Part shown: in pieces, positions 44,214 through 51,620 of the stretch | Numbering within the stretch: position 1 is the stretch's first letter | Layout of the letters: each line of letters begins with the position of its first letter | DNA from: Candidatus Fermentibacterota bacterium | GTDB taxonomy: Bacteria > Fermentibacterota > Fermentibacteria > Fermentibacterales > Fermentibacteraceae | NCBI GenBank assembly: GCA_012523605.1 | Contig: JAAYTY010000144.1 | Location: 1 to 51,620, forward strand | Reading direction: 5' to 3' | Length of the DNA stretch: 51,620 bases | Notes under the pieces: generated by a model | Seen by the model: only the letters and a program-made list of their open reading frames with translations | What the model was told of the DNA's origin: nothing | Databases searched by the model: none | Made by a program: the position numbers and the translations under genes

Positions 44214-45073
44214 TGGGTGGCCTCCTCGAAAAGCTCGACAGGATAGACAGGCGGTTCATCTATCTCCTCATGGCTCTGTCGGTCCTCGTTCCGCTCGCAT
44301 TCAGGCTCGAGATGCCGATCCCGGTCAGCCCCGGCCCCAGCATGGACCTCTACGAAGCGGTCGACGCGCTTCCGCCGGGCTCGGTCGTGATAGTGAGCTA
44401 CGACTACGATCCCTCCACGATGCCAGAACTCCAGCCCATGGCCGTGGCGCTGACCCGGCACCTCATGTCGAGAGGCGTGAAGATCATCGCCACGGCTCTC
44501 TGGCCGCAGGGCGCGAGCCTCGCGCAGAACGCGCTCACGCAGATCTCCGACAGCCTCGGGCTCTCGGAGTACGAGGACTGGGTGAACCTGGGCTACACCG
44601 TGGGAGGGGCCGTTTCGGTCGTCAGGATGGGCAGCTCGATAAGCGCCGTCTTTCCCAGGGACAGGGTCGGGGTGCCCTACGACTCGATCCCTGTGCTCGA
44701 AGGCGTCGGCAGGCTGGCCGACATCTCGATGGTCATCGCGCTGTCCGCCGGCGATCCCGGCATCCACGCCTGGGTGATGGTGGCCCAGGGCAGGTTCGGC
44801 ATCCCCGTAGGAGGGGGCTGTACCGCCGTCAGCGCGCCGGAGTTCTACACCTATCTCGGCTCGGGCCAGCTGGTCGGCCTGCTCGGCGGGCTGAAGGGGG
44901 CCGCCGACTACGAGACCCTTCTCAAAAGGGACAATCCGGGAGCCCCCGGCGGCACCGCGACCCCCGGAATGGCCGCGCAGTCCATCTCGCATCTCGTCAT
45001 CATGGGATTCATAGTGATAGGCAACATCGCCTTCATCGCTGGCAGGAAGAGGAAGAGGGGGGGTGCGAAGTGA
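44213..45073 (+). CDS. Membrane-anchored protein with Rossmann-like soluble domain
   Basis: This 286-residue protein has a TM helix at about 15-32 (FIYLLMALSVLVPLAF), a soluble Rossmann-like domain (about 50-250; PPGSVVIVSYDYDPSTMPELQPMA, GVKIIATALWPQGAS, ISMVIALSAGDPGIHA, MVAQGRFGIPVGGGCTAVSAP) and a C-terminal helix. The domain slightly resembles GldG-type periplasmic regions, but the match is weak. The DYDP and GGGCTA stretches may be functional. It is coupled to genes on both sides. Confidence 0.7.
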   Translation: MGGLLEKLDRIDRRFIYLLMALSVLVPLAFRLEMPIPVSPGPSMDLYEAVDALPPGSVVIVSYDYDPSTMPELQPMAVALTRHLMSRGVKIIATALWPQGASLAQNALTQISDSLGLSEYEDWVNLGYTVGGAVSVVRMGSSISAVFPRDRVGVPYDSIPVLEGVGRLADISMVIALSAGDPGIHAWVMVAQGRFGIPVGGGCTAVSAPEFYTYLGSGQLVGLLGGLKGAADYETLLKRDNPGAPGGTATPGMAAQSISHLVIMGFIVIGNIAFIAGRKRKRGGAK

Positions 45074-45726
45074 ACTGGGAGATCCTCGGCATCTGGCTGG
45101 GGGCCCTGCTGACCCTGAGCCTCTATAGTTTTCTTTACAGGGACAACCCCTTCTACAAGTTCACCGAGCATCTCTTCGTGGGGATGAGCGCGGGATACTG
45201 GGTCATCTACAACATCTTCAACGTACTGAGGCCGAACCTCTGGGACAGGCTGACCGGCGCCGGGGAGGCCGGTCCCGACCTCTGGATGATCATCCCCGCC
45301 GTGTTCGGCGTGTTCATGATCCTCCGCCTGGTGCCGAAGGTCGCCAGCCTGTCGCGGTTCGCCCTCGCGATGATAGTCGGCACGGGCGCGGGACTGAGCC
45401 TCGTCACGACGCTCCAGACGAACGCCCTCGCCCAGGTGGAGGGGACCATACTGTCGGTGACCGGCGGCGGGCTGTCGGAGTTCCTCGACAGCTTCCTCCT
45501 GGTCGCGGGGGTGGTCTGCGGGCTGGTGTACTTCTTCTTCTCGAAAGCCCACAGGGGGGTGATCGGAGGCGCCGCCGGCATCGGAATCACGATCCTCATG
45601 ATCGCCTTCGGCGCCAGCTTCGGCTACACCGTGATGGCGCGAATCAGCCTGCTGATCGGTCAGGCGCAGTTCCTGCTGTTCAGATGGCTGCCCACGATAC
45701 CCCTCTTCAGGGGCCTTGCCGGATAG
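45070..45726 (+). CDS. Multi-pass membrane protein of unknown function
   Basis: The 218-residue product has about five to six hydrophobic helices (WLGALLTLSLYSFLY; MSAGYWVIYNIFNVL; LWMIIPAVFGVFMILRLV; FLLVAGVVCGLVYFF; GAAGIGITILMIAFGASFG) and a YRDNPFYKFTEHLFVG motif that looks conserved. It opens with a GTG at 45070 overlapping the previous stop. With the protein at 43554 it could form the membrane part of a complex. No family recognised. Confidence 0.7.
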   Translation: MNWEILGIWLGALLTLSLYSFLYRDNPFYKFTEHLFVGMSAGYWVIYNIFNVLRPNLWDRLTGAGEAGPDLWMIIPAVFGVFMILRLVPKVASLSRFALAMIVGTGAGLSLVTTLQTNALAQVEGTILSVTGGGLSEFLDSFLLVAGVVCGLVYFFFSKAHRGVIGGAAGIGITILMIAFGASFGYTVMARISLLIGQAQFLLFRWLPTIPLFRGLAG

Positions 45727-45749
45727 TCGTGGACGGCGTTTGCGTCAGC

Positions 45750-45778
45750 TTGACACCGATGGCCTTCCCGGCTATTCT
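45750..45778 (+). promoter_or_regulatory. Strong sigma70-like promoter of the TonB receptor operon
   Basis: TTGACA (45750-45755), 17-base spacer, TATTCT (45773-45778). It is the best promoter match in the window and lies 24 bases after the membrane module. It gives a leader of about 175 bases before the receptor start. Confidence 0.7.
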
Positions 45779-45783
45779 CACTT

Positions 45784-45827
45784 CGGGCAGTGTGCCCGTG
45801 ATGCGGCGTTCCGCCCCGTTGGGGCGG
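45784..45827 (+). promoter_or_regulatory. Two hairpins in the receptor leader (possible attenuator or terminator)
   Basis: CGGGCA-GTG-TGCCCG (45784-45798) and CCGCCCC-GTT-GGGGCGG (45811-45827, followed by CTTTGT) form two GC hairpins just after the promoter. GCAGTGT in the first recurs near 45847. They may attenuate the receptor transcript or terminate read-through from the membrane module. Confidence 0.5.
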
Positions 45828-45961
45828 CTTTGTATGGGTTTGCTCGGCAGTGTTCGCTTCTTGATAGAGGTTGCGCCCCCCGGGAAAGGGAGGTGGACCA
45901 GCTCCGGAGGGCGGAGGCTTTCGACTGAGGTCCCCGATTCTTGGGAAAGGAGAAAAAGACC

Positions 45962-48661
45962 GTGCTGAGTAGGGCTACAGTGCTCTCTCTCGCCCTGGTC
46001 CTGCTGGTCGCGTTCGGCGCGATGGCCGGCACCACGGGCAAGATCGCAGGTCGGGTCACCGACCGGAACGGTCAGCCCCTGGTCGGCGCCGCGGTGCTCA
46101 TAGTGGGCACCCCCTACGGCGCCATGACCGACGCCAACGGCGAGTACTTCATCATCAACCTCGAGCCCGGCGAGTACACGCTGAGGGCGCAGATGGTGGG
46201 AATGTCCATGAAGGAGGCTCAGGGCGTGGAGGTCCTCGTGGACATGACCACGCGCATGGACTTCACACTCGACCCCGAGGCCGTGGGCAACACGGTTTTC
46301 GTGGTCACGGGCGACAGGGCGATGATCCTCCGCGACCTCACGCAGTCCGTCCACGTCGTCAGCCGTGACGAGATCAAGACCATGCCGGTGGCCGGCATCC
46401 AGGACGTCGTCAACCGCCAGGCCGGCTCCGTGGACCGCGGCGGGCTCCACATGCGCGGCGGCAGAACCGGCGAGGTGGTCTATCTCGTCGACGGCGTCGC
46501 CCAGGTGGATCCAACCAGCAACGTGTTCAACAGCGACATCCCCATGTCCGCGGTGGCCGAGACGTCGGTCATCTCCGGCGGCTTCGGCGCGGAGTACGGC
46601 AACGCCCAGTCCGGAGTCGTGAACATCGTCACCCGCGAGGGCGGAAACGAGTACACCGGCTCCGCAGAGTTCAGTGGAAACGACTGGCAGGCCCTGGGTC
46701 TGGCCGACGGCTGGACATTCGTCACCGACTGGGACGACGCCGGCCCGTTCTCCGAGGCCAGGCTCAACGGCGAGGCCTCCATCGGCGGCCCCGAGCCCCT
46801 CACGAGCTTCCTTCTGCCCGCCATCGGCATCGACATCCCCGGCGACATGCGCCTCTTCGCCTCCGGCGAATGGCTCGAGACCGGCGGCGGCGAGGATGGG
46901 CGCTACGAGTATCAGTTCAACAACTGGCGCACCCAGTGGAGCACCAACGTCAAGCTGACCTACCGCCCCAACAACAGGACGAAGATCAACCTCACCTCCT
47001 ACATCCTCGACAGGGTGGCGGGCTTCGGCATCTGGGAGTACTACCGCTGCGAGGAGCCGTACGTAGATCCGGCGACCGGCGACACCATGCCCGGCACCGA
47101 CGTCCGCTACATCCTCCCCACGAGGTTCTGGCTCAACACCAGCAACGGCATCGGCCTCACCCAGACCCTCAGCGACGCGACCTTCATGGAGTTCAAGGTC
47201 AACCAGTACATGGCCCGCTTCCGCTACAAGATCCGCGACCCGGAAGGCGGCTGGCTGGGCGAGGACTGGGACGAGGACGACTGGCTGGCATACCAGCCCT
47301 CCCGCGTGAACGACGAGGAGGGATATCCGCGCTCCGGCGCCAGCCGCTACGCCTGGAACGACACCCGCAGCACCATCTCCACGGCGAGGATAGACGTCAC
47401 GAGCCAGATCTCGCAGGAGCACCAGCTCAAGGCCGGCGTCGAGGGCCAGTACTACGACGTGTTCGACTACAGCGTGGACACCGCCTCCGGAGGCAACATC
47501 TACCTCAACAGGTATCACGCCTTCCCGAACAGCGGCTCCGCGTACATCCAGGACAAGATGGAGTACAGGGGCATGATCGTGAACGCGGGTCTCAGGTTCG
47601 ACTACTTCGACGCCAACTTCGACAACTACCCGGCCGATCCGTCGAACCCGGTGACCCCGGGCACGACGCCCGACGACCCCGACCACATAGTCAACCCGAT
47701 CTCCGTTCCGATCAAGTACCACCTCAGCCCGCGCGTGGGCTTCTCCCACCCCATCACCGAGCGTGACGTCCTCCACTTCACCTACGGCCACTACTTCCAG
47801 ATGCCGATGTTCGACAGGCTCTACTACGGATCTTCGTACGACCTGTCCGGCGCCTTCCCGCTGATCGGCAACGTGGACCTCGAGCCCGAGGAGACCATCT
47901 CCTACGAGGTGGGAGTGAAGCACCAGTTCGACGACGTGACCCTCATGGACGTGACGGGCTTCTACAAGGACATCACGGGCCTGATCGACACCGAGCGCAA
48001 CTTCTATTCGGCCGTTGACTTCTACGATCACTACATCAACGGCGACTACGGCAGCGTGCGCGGCGCCGAGCTCTCGATCATGAGGCGCCAGAGCGGCTTC
48101 TGGTCGTTCAGCGGCAACTACAGCTACCAGGTCGCCAAGGGCAAGTCGTCGGGCGCCACCCAGAACTACAGCTACCTATGGTCAGGCTGGGTCATCCCGA
48201 AGCGCGAGTCCTACCTCGACTGGGATCAGAGGCACACCGCCAACGTGAATGTGGACTTCCGCATTCCCAGGGGCGAGGGTCCGAGGCTCGGCGCATTCCC
48301 GATCCTCGAGGGCTTCGGCGTTTCCACCCAGTGGAGCTGGGGCTCGGGCTTCCCGTACACGCAGGACAACCAGGGTACCGCCTCCCCCGAGATCAACGGA
48401 AGGCGCATGCCCTGGACTATGAATACGGACATGAAGATCAACCGCACGATATGGGCGGGCCCGCTGACCTTCGACGTGTACTGCTGGATCATGAACGTCT
48501 TCAACCGGCAGAACATCAGCAGCATCGCCGATATCGCCTGGTATGACGCCGATCAGGACGGCGACGGCGAGCCCGACCACGATCCCGAGGGCTCGACCCA
48601 CAATCCGTACGTGTATTCGCGTCCGCGCATGATCCGCTTCGGCATGAGCGTGGAGTGGTAG
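45962..48661 (+). CDS. TonB-dependent receptor with N-terminal carboxypeptidase-regulatory-like domain
   Basis: The 899-residue receptor has a signal peptide (about 1-23), then a CarboxypepD_reg-like beta domain (about 25-105; GKIAGRVTDRNGQPLVGAAV, GTPYGAMTDANGEYFIINL), a plug (about 115-215; SVHVVSRDEIKTMPV, HMRGGRTGEVVYLVDG, GGFGAEYGNAQSGVVNIV) and a 22-strand-type barrel ending VEW. It imports an unknown ligand using TonB energy. I chose the GTG at 45962 because AAAGGAG lies nine bases upstream and the signal peptide follows; the TTG at 45941 precedes that site. No SusD partner is encoded downstream. Confidence 0.9.
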   Translation: MLSRATVLSLALVLLVAFGAMAGTTGKIAGRVTDRNGQPLVGAAVLIVGTPYGAMTDANGEYFIINLEPGEYTLRAQMVGMSMKEAQGVEVLVDMTTRMDFTLDPEAVGNTVFVVTGDRAMILRDLTQSVHVVSRDEIKTMPVAGIQDVVNRQAGSVDRGGLHMRGGRTGEVVYLVDGVAQVDPTSNVFNSDIPMSAVAETSVISGGFGAEYGNAQSGVVNIVTREGGNEYTGSAEFSGNDWQALGLADGWTFVTDWDDAGPFSEARLNGEASIGGPEPLTSFLLPAIGIDIPGDMRLFASGEWLETGGGEDGRYEYQFNNWRTQWSTNVKLTYRPNNRTKINLTSYILDRVAGFGIWEYYRCEEPYVDPATGDTMPGTDVRYILPTRFWLNTSNGIGLTQTLSDATFMEFKVNQYMARFRYKIRDPEGGWLGEDWDEDDWLAYQPSRVNDEEGYPRSGASRYAWNDTRSTISTARIDVTSQISQEHQLKAGVEGQYYDVFDYSVDTASGGNIYLNRYHAFPNSGSAYIQDKMEYRGMIVNAGLRFDYFDANFDNYPADPSNPVTPGTTPDDPDHIVNPISVPIKYHLSPRVGFSHPITERDVLHFTYGHYFQMPMFDRLYYGSSYDLSGAFPLIGNVDLEPEETISYEVGVKHQFDDVTLMDVTGFYKDITGLIDTERNFYSAVDFYDHYINGDYGSVRGAELSIMRRQSGFWSFSGNYSYQVAKGKSSGATQNYSYLWSGWVIPKRESYLDWDQRHTANVNVDFRIPRGEGPRLGAFPILEGFGVSTQWSWGSGFPYTQDNQGTASPEINGRRMPWTMNTDMKINRTIWAGPLTFDVYCWIMNVFNRQNISSIADIAWYDADQDGDGEPDHDPEGSTHNPYVYSRPRMIRFGMSVEW

Positions 48662-48688
48662 AAGGCGCAGGCTGAACAAACGAAGGCG

Positions 48689-48715
48689 GGCGGTTCCCCT
48701 TCCGGGGGGACCGCC
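48689..48715 (+). promoter_or_regulatory. Hairpin between receptor and exbB
   Basis: GGCGGTTCCCC-type stem (48689-48699) pairs with GGGGGACCGCC-type bases (48705-48715) with one G-T wobble and a five-base loop. There is no T-run, so it may set receptor mRNA levels above exbB rather than stop transcription fully. Confidence 0.45.
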
Positions 48716-48748
48716 TCCCGACAGCGACCGACAAGGAGAAGTCCTTAG

Positions 48749-49582
48749 ATGCGTAACATCCTGATTGCAGTCCTGTTCATGGCTGCGCTCTCCTGGGGGC
48801 AGGCCGGCGGGACACCAGCGGCCGCGACGCCTGACTCGACTGCCGTACAGCCCGAAGACACCACCGCACAGGTGACCGAACCCGTCGCTCCTCCGGTGGA
48901 AGACGCCGCCACCCCTCCCGAAGGTCAGGACATCGAGCGCCCGCAGAGCGCCCGCATGGATATCAAGGACCTGTTCATAGCGGGCGGGATCTTCATGTGG
49001 CCGCTGCTCCTCTCCGCGATCCTCGGCGTGGCCTTCTCGGTGGAGCGCTTCATCACCCTCGGGAAGTGCAAGATCAACCAGGGTCTCTTCCTCGAACAGC
49101 TCGGGGGCTACATCCGCAAGGGCGACGCCCGCGGAGCCGAGGACCTCTGCGACCGCACGCGCGGCCCGGTGGCCTCCATCATGCGCGCCGGCCTCCTGCG
49201 CCGTGACAAGGGCCTCGACGCCGTCGAGAAGGGCATAGAGACCGCGGCCAGCGTCGAGGTGAACTTCCTCGAGCGGGGCCTCATCGTGCTCGCCTCGGTA
49301 GTCGTCATCGCCCCCATGCTGGGCTTCCTCGGAACGGTTTCGGGCATGATCAACGCCTTCGGCGCGATAGCCGCCGCAAAGAACGTCGAGGCCAGCCTTG
49401 TCGCGAGCGGCATACAGGAGGCGCTGATCACCACGGCCACCGGCCTGATGATCGCCATCCCGATCCAGATGTGCTACAACTGGTTCCTAGCTCAGATCGG
49501 CCGTTACGTGGTCGAGATGGAGGAAGCCAGCGGCTTCCTGGTGGACACCCTGACCGACATGGAGCAGCTCAAGAAGCTGTAA
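48749..49582 (+). CDS. exbB: ExbB/TolQ/MotA-type proton channel subunit with N-terminal periplasmic extension
   Basis: The 277-residue protein has the ExbB core: helix 1 at about 78-100 (IFMWPLLLSAILGVAFSVERFI), a cytoplasmic loop, then helices 2 and 3 (LIVLASVVVIAPMLGFLGTVSGMINAF; IQEALITTATGLMIAIPIQMCYNWF). It adds a cleavable-looking signal and a Pro/Thr/Glu-rich stretch of about 50 residues before helix 1, as seen in long-type ExbB. It forms the pentameric channel that drives ExbD and TonB. It is followed by two exbD genes. Confidence 0.88.
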   Translation: MRNILIAVLFMAALSWGQAGGTPAAATPDSTAVQPEDTTAQVTEPVAPPVEDAATPPEGQDIERPQSARMDIKDLFIAGGIFMWPLLLSAILGVAFSVERFITLGKCKINQGLFLEQLGGYIRKGDARGAEDLCDRTRGPVASIMRAGLLRRDKGLDAVEKGIETAASVEVNFLERGLIVLASVVVIAPMLGFLGTVSGMINAFGAIAAAKNVEASLVASGIQEALITTATGLMIAIPIQMCYNWFLAQIGRYVVEMEEASGFLVDTLTDMEQLKKL

Positions 49583-49591
49583 GGAGTTCGC

Positions 49592-50341
49592 ATGCGGCTG
49601 ATAAAGAAATCTAGCCCGAACGCGGATATTCCTGAGGCTTCAATGGCCGACATCGGGTTCCTCCTGATGATCTTCTTCCTCGTCACGACCACGTTCGAGG
49701 TCCAGAAGGGCATCTCCTACAGGCTTCCCAAGAAGCCCGACGAGCAGACGCAGGAGGTGGTCGTCGACGAGACCAACCGTCTCATGATGACCATCAAGCA
49801 GTGGGGGATGAACGAATACGTGGCCCTGATCGACCAGGCTCCTCCAGGAGGGCCCCTGCAGAGGGCCCGCGCGGGCGAGGACGTCAGCCTGGAGGACTCG
49901 GCCCTGGTGTCGGGCATCCGCGCGCTCGCATCCGAGCGCGCCGAAACGCTCGCGGCGGCGCGCAGCAGGCTGCTCACGAACCTGCTGATCGCGAAGGACC
50001 TCTCGGCCGGTTCCTACACCAGCCTCGAAGTGGCCATTCAGGGAGAGAACCTTGTTCCGCAGGTGCGCCCGGGGATCATGAGGTCGCACCTCGGATCGAG
50101 CATCGTCGTCGACGACGACCCCTTGTTCGGGCAGGTCGCCTTCGGCGACACTCTCGTGCTCTCCGACGCCGTGCAGGGCGAGATAGCGAGCGTGGTGAGG
50201 GAGAGCGAACTGGTCGTGATCCTGAAGTTCTTCCCCGACTGCGATTACGACGGCATGGTGCAGGCCCTGGACATGCTGCGCCGGAACGGCGTCAGCCGCA
50301 CGGGCATCACGATCCAGGAGAGGACGGGTGGCACGGTATGA
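49592..50341 (+). CDS. exbD: ExbD-like biopolymer transport protein, large form
   Basis: At 249 residues this ExbD is much longer than the usual 140. One TM helix (about 19-36) has the essential aspartate at D20 (ASMADIGFLLMIFFL), the proton-relay residue. The periplasmic part carries an extra acidic insertion (about 70-130; QTQEVVVDETN, RARAGEDVSLEDSA) before the C-terminal fold (FFPDCDYDGMVQALDMLRRNGV). The stop overlaps the next exbD start by four bases (ATGA). Confidence 0.85.
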   Translation: MRLIKKSSPNADIPEASMADIGFLLMIFFLVTTTFEVQKGISYRLPKKPDEQTQEVVVDETNRLMMTIKQWGMNEYVALIDQAPPGGPLQRARAGEDVSLEDSALVSGIRALASERAETLAAARSRLLTNLLIAKDLSAGSYTSLEVAIQGENLVPQVRPGIMRSHLGSSIVVDDDPLFGQVAFGDTLVLSDAVQGEIASVVRESELVVILKFFPDCDYDGMVQALDMLRRNGVSRTGITIQERTGGTV

Positions 50342-50796
50342 GGATAAAGCGCGCATCGAGGTCACCCGCCAAGATCCCCACCGCCTCCACGGCGGATCTG
50401 GTGTTCATCCTGCTGACGTTCTTCATGAGCACCACCCTGTTCCGCGAGGAGGGGGGGCTGAGCATCCGGTTCCCGCAGGCGCATCCCGAAGTCATGACCG
50501 AACTCGGGAGGCAGGCGCTGTCCATCAACGTGTGGGTGAAGCAGCTCGAGCCGGGCAACGACCAGAGCGACATCGTGGCGCGCATCGGCGACTTCGACAT
50601 GCCCGTCCGTGACGTCCCGGTTCAGCTCAGGGCCCTTAGCGAGCGCCTGTGGACGGAGCAGAACAAGAGCGTTGACGTGATCATCTTCAACATAGACCAG
50701 CGCGTCCCGATGCGGGCGATGGTCGAACTGTTCAACTCCCTCCGGTACGAGGAGCTGTACAGCGTCATGTTCAACGCCGAGGAAGTCCCATACTAG
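50338..50796 (+). CDS. exbD: ExbD-like biopolymer transport protein, short form
   Basis: The 152-residue protein is of normal ExbD length. Its TM helix (about 18-36; STADLVFILLTFFMSTTLF) keeps the aspartate D20, and the periplasmic domain ends VPMRAMVELFNSLRYEELYSVMF. With the larger ExbD it may form a heterodimer inside the ExbB channel. It starts inside the previous gene's stop. Confidence 0.85.
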   Translation: MRIKRASRSPAKIPTASTADLVFILLTFFMSTTLFREEGGLSIRFPQAHPEVMTELGRQALSINVWVKQLEPGNDQSDIVARIGDFDMPVRDVPVQLRALSERLWTEQNKSVDVIIFNIDQRVPMRAMVELFNSLRYEELYSVMFNAEEVPY

Positions 50797-50806
50797 GGAG
50801 GACGCT

Positions 50807-51481
50807 GTGAGCACGCGTGCGAACGCATACAGCGAGTTCAAGGAGAAGGCCTCCCTGATGTACGACTGGGGGACGGTCATGGCGCTCGCAGCCGCCATCC
50901 TGATCTTCGAACTGGTCCCCCCCACGGAGATGGGAAGCATATCCACTCGCACCACCGACTCCGAGATGGAGGCCGTGGAGGCCGACCTCGCCTTCGACGA
51001 CACGGTCCAGGAGCAGGAGGAGGAGGTCCAGCAGGAGCAGGAGGAGATGCAGCAGGCCGCCGAGGAGCTGATCGAGCAGCTCCAGACGGACGTGACCCTG
51101 TCGCTGGGCGACTCGACGGGTCTCGCGACCGTCACGACCGTCCAGCAGACTGCCGAGAACGTCGGCGATGGCGGCGAGGAGATGGGCCCCCCCAGGTTCA
51201 TGCCCGTGGAGGTCTTCCCCAACTGCACGTTCCGTCCCCAGCCTGCCTACCCGGAGATGGCGCGGATGGCGGGCGTGGAGGGAACCGTCACGCTGTGGGT
51301 GTTCGTGAAGACCGACGGCACGGTGGGGGATGTTCAGCTCTACAACTCGAGCGGAGCGAGCGCCCTGGACGAAGCGGCCCTCGAGGCCGCCTGGCGCACG
51401 AGATGGACCCCCGCCCAGAACAGCGGGATTCCCGTCGGAGTGTGGACGACCGTGCAGTACGTCTTCACGCTGAACAACTAG
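50807..51481 (+). CDS. tonB: TonB-like energy-transducing protein with Glu/Gln-rich linker
   Basis: The 224-residue protein has one helix (about 22-38; WGTVMALAAAILIFELV), then instead of the classic Pro/Lys-rich spacer a Glu/Gln-rich, probably helical linker (about 55-92; QEQEEEVQQEQEEMQQAAEE). The C-terminal TonB fold is clear: FRPQPAYPEMARMAGVEGTVTLWVFVKTDGTVGDVQL and a WRTRWTPAQ segment (about 130-222). It links the inner-membrane motor to the receptor barrel. The start is a GTG at 50807 with GGAGG upstream. Confidence 0.88.
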   Translation: MSTRANAYSEFKEKASLMYDWGTVMALAAAILIFELVPPTEMGSISTRTTDSEMEAVEADLAFDDTVQEQEEEVQQEQEEMQQAAEELIEQLQTDVTLSLGDSTGLATVTTVQQTAENVGDGGEEMGPPRFMPVEVFPNCTFRPQPAYPEMARMAGVEGTVTLWVFVKTDGTVGDVQLYNSSGASALDEAALEAAWRTRWTPAQNSGIPVGVWTTVQYVFTLNN

Positions 51482-51600
51482 GCCATGACAGTGTCCGGAC
51501 ATGCGATAGAGGGTAGTGCCAGTGACTCGATCCGGGGGGGCGCGGCCGTCCGCCCCGTCCGCCCGGGCCAGAAGTGGACGAATTGGAGGTGAAGGAGGGT

Positions 51601-51620
51601 ATGAGGAACTCCAGTCACGG
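51601..51620 (+). CDS. Start of a gene truncated by the window edge
   Basis: An ATG at 51601 (MRNSSH) follows GGAGGT (51585-51590) at ten bases. The 119-base gap before it contains the 10-base palindrome TGTCCGGACA (51492-51501) and no clear promoter. Too short to identify. Confidence 0.4.

Noticed and set aside
45684-45968. 94-codon plus-strand frame across the receptor leader
   Set aside because: It overlaps the end of the membrane gene and the promoter and hairpins. Composition is Arg/Pro/Ser-rich and no ribosome site is convincing.
45707-48031. 774-codon open frame antisense to the TonB-dependent receptor
   Set aside because: High-GC coding regions often leave the opposite strand open. 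The sense frame has a clear receptor domain order, while the antisense product is a Val/Asp/His-rich sequence with no motif.

Overview
The window is about 51.6 kb of GC-rich DNA (I judge it well above 60% GC) that is almost entirely coding. Genes sit in long same-strand runs, very often joined by ATGA, GTGA or TTGA stop/start overlaps, and GTG and TTG starts are frequent. The gene content indicates a Gram-negative, probably anaerobic bacterium with an outer membrane: several beta-barrel and PorV/FadL-like proteins, a TonB-dependent receptor with its own ExbB/ExbD/TonB set, an FlgD-type Ig fold at the C-terminus of a secreted protein, ferredoxin-linked 2-oxoacid oxidoreductase, FeoB, and B12-type radical SAM proteins. 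This fits an uncultured lineage near the FCB superphylum (for example Fermentibacteria or Eisenbacteria-like). That placement is an inference from gene content and was not tested.

Layout: (1) 1-5350: a TatD/radical-SAM fusion, rsmA, an outer-membrane barrel, a lipoprotein and an N6-adenine-type methyltransferase. (2) 5408-8493: a surface-sugar cassette (CpsB/YwqE-like phosphatase, RmlD-like reductase, GmhA-like isomerase, YbhN-like membrane protein). (3) 8673-15978: an FmdB-like zinc ribbon, a solute-binding lipoprotein without permeases, and a block of exported proteins including a helix-hairpin-helix protein fused to a large barrel. (4) 15989-19496: a 5'-nucleotidase, a UDP-galactopyranose-mutase-like flavoprotein and a DUF2085 membrane protein. 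(5) 19688-23961: a cyclic-2,3-diphosphoglycerate-synthetase-like GTPase followed by a four-subunit 2-oxoacid:ferredoxin oxidoreductase. (6) 24174-26932: a DtxR-type regulator with FeoB, behind a promoter whose -10 overlaps a perfect TTAGGCATGCCTAA palindrome. (7) 26940-31556, minus strand: a B12-binding-type radical SAM protein, an unknown membrane protein, a UMF1-type MFS transporter and a HAD phosphatase. (8) 31708-33357: ATP-type PEP carboxykinase, then an unknown minus-strand gene. (9) 34111-42227: a complete glycine cleavage set (gcvT, gcvH, gcvPA, gcvPB) running without a break into a PH-like membrane protein, a coiled-coil protein, a GlmL/MutL-family ASKHA ATPase and a multidomain protein ending in a KOW-like domain, closed by a hairpin terminator. 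(10) 42328-45726: four coupled genes for uncharacterised membrane proteins. (11) 45962-51481: TonB-dependent receptor, ExbB, two ExbDs and TonB.

The best candidate for an undescribed system is 38424-45726: an orphan GlmL-type ATPase with no mutase genes, a barrel-sandwich/KOW-like partner, and four membrane proteins, two of which carry large soluble domains anchored at both ends. They look like parts of one envelope complex whose function I cannot name. No tRNA, rRNA, CRISPR array, transposase or prophage gene was seen.
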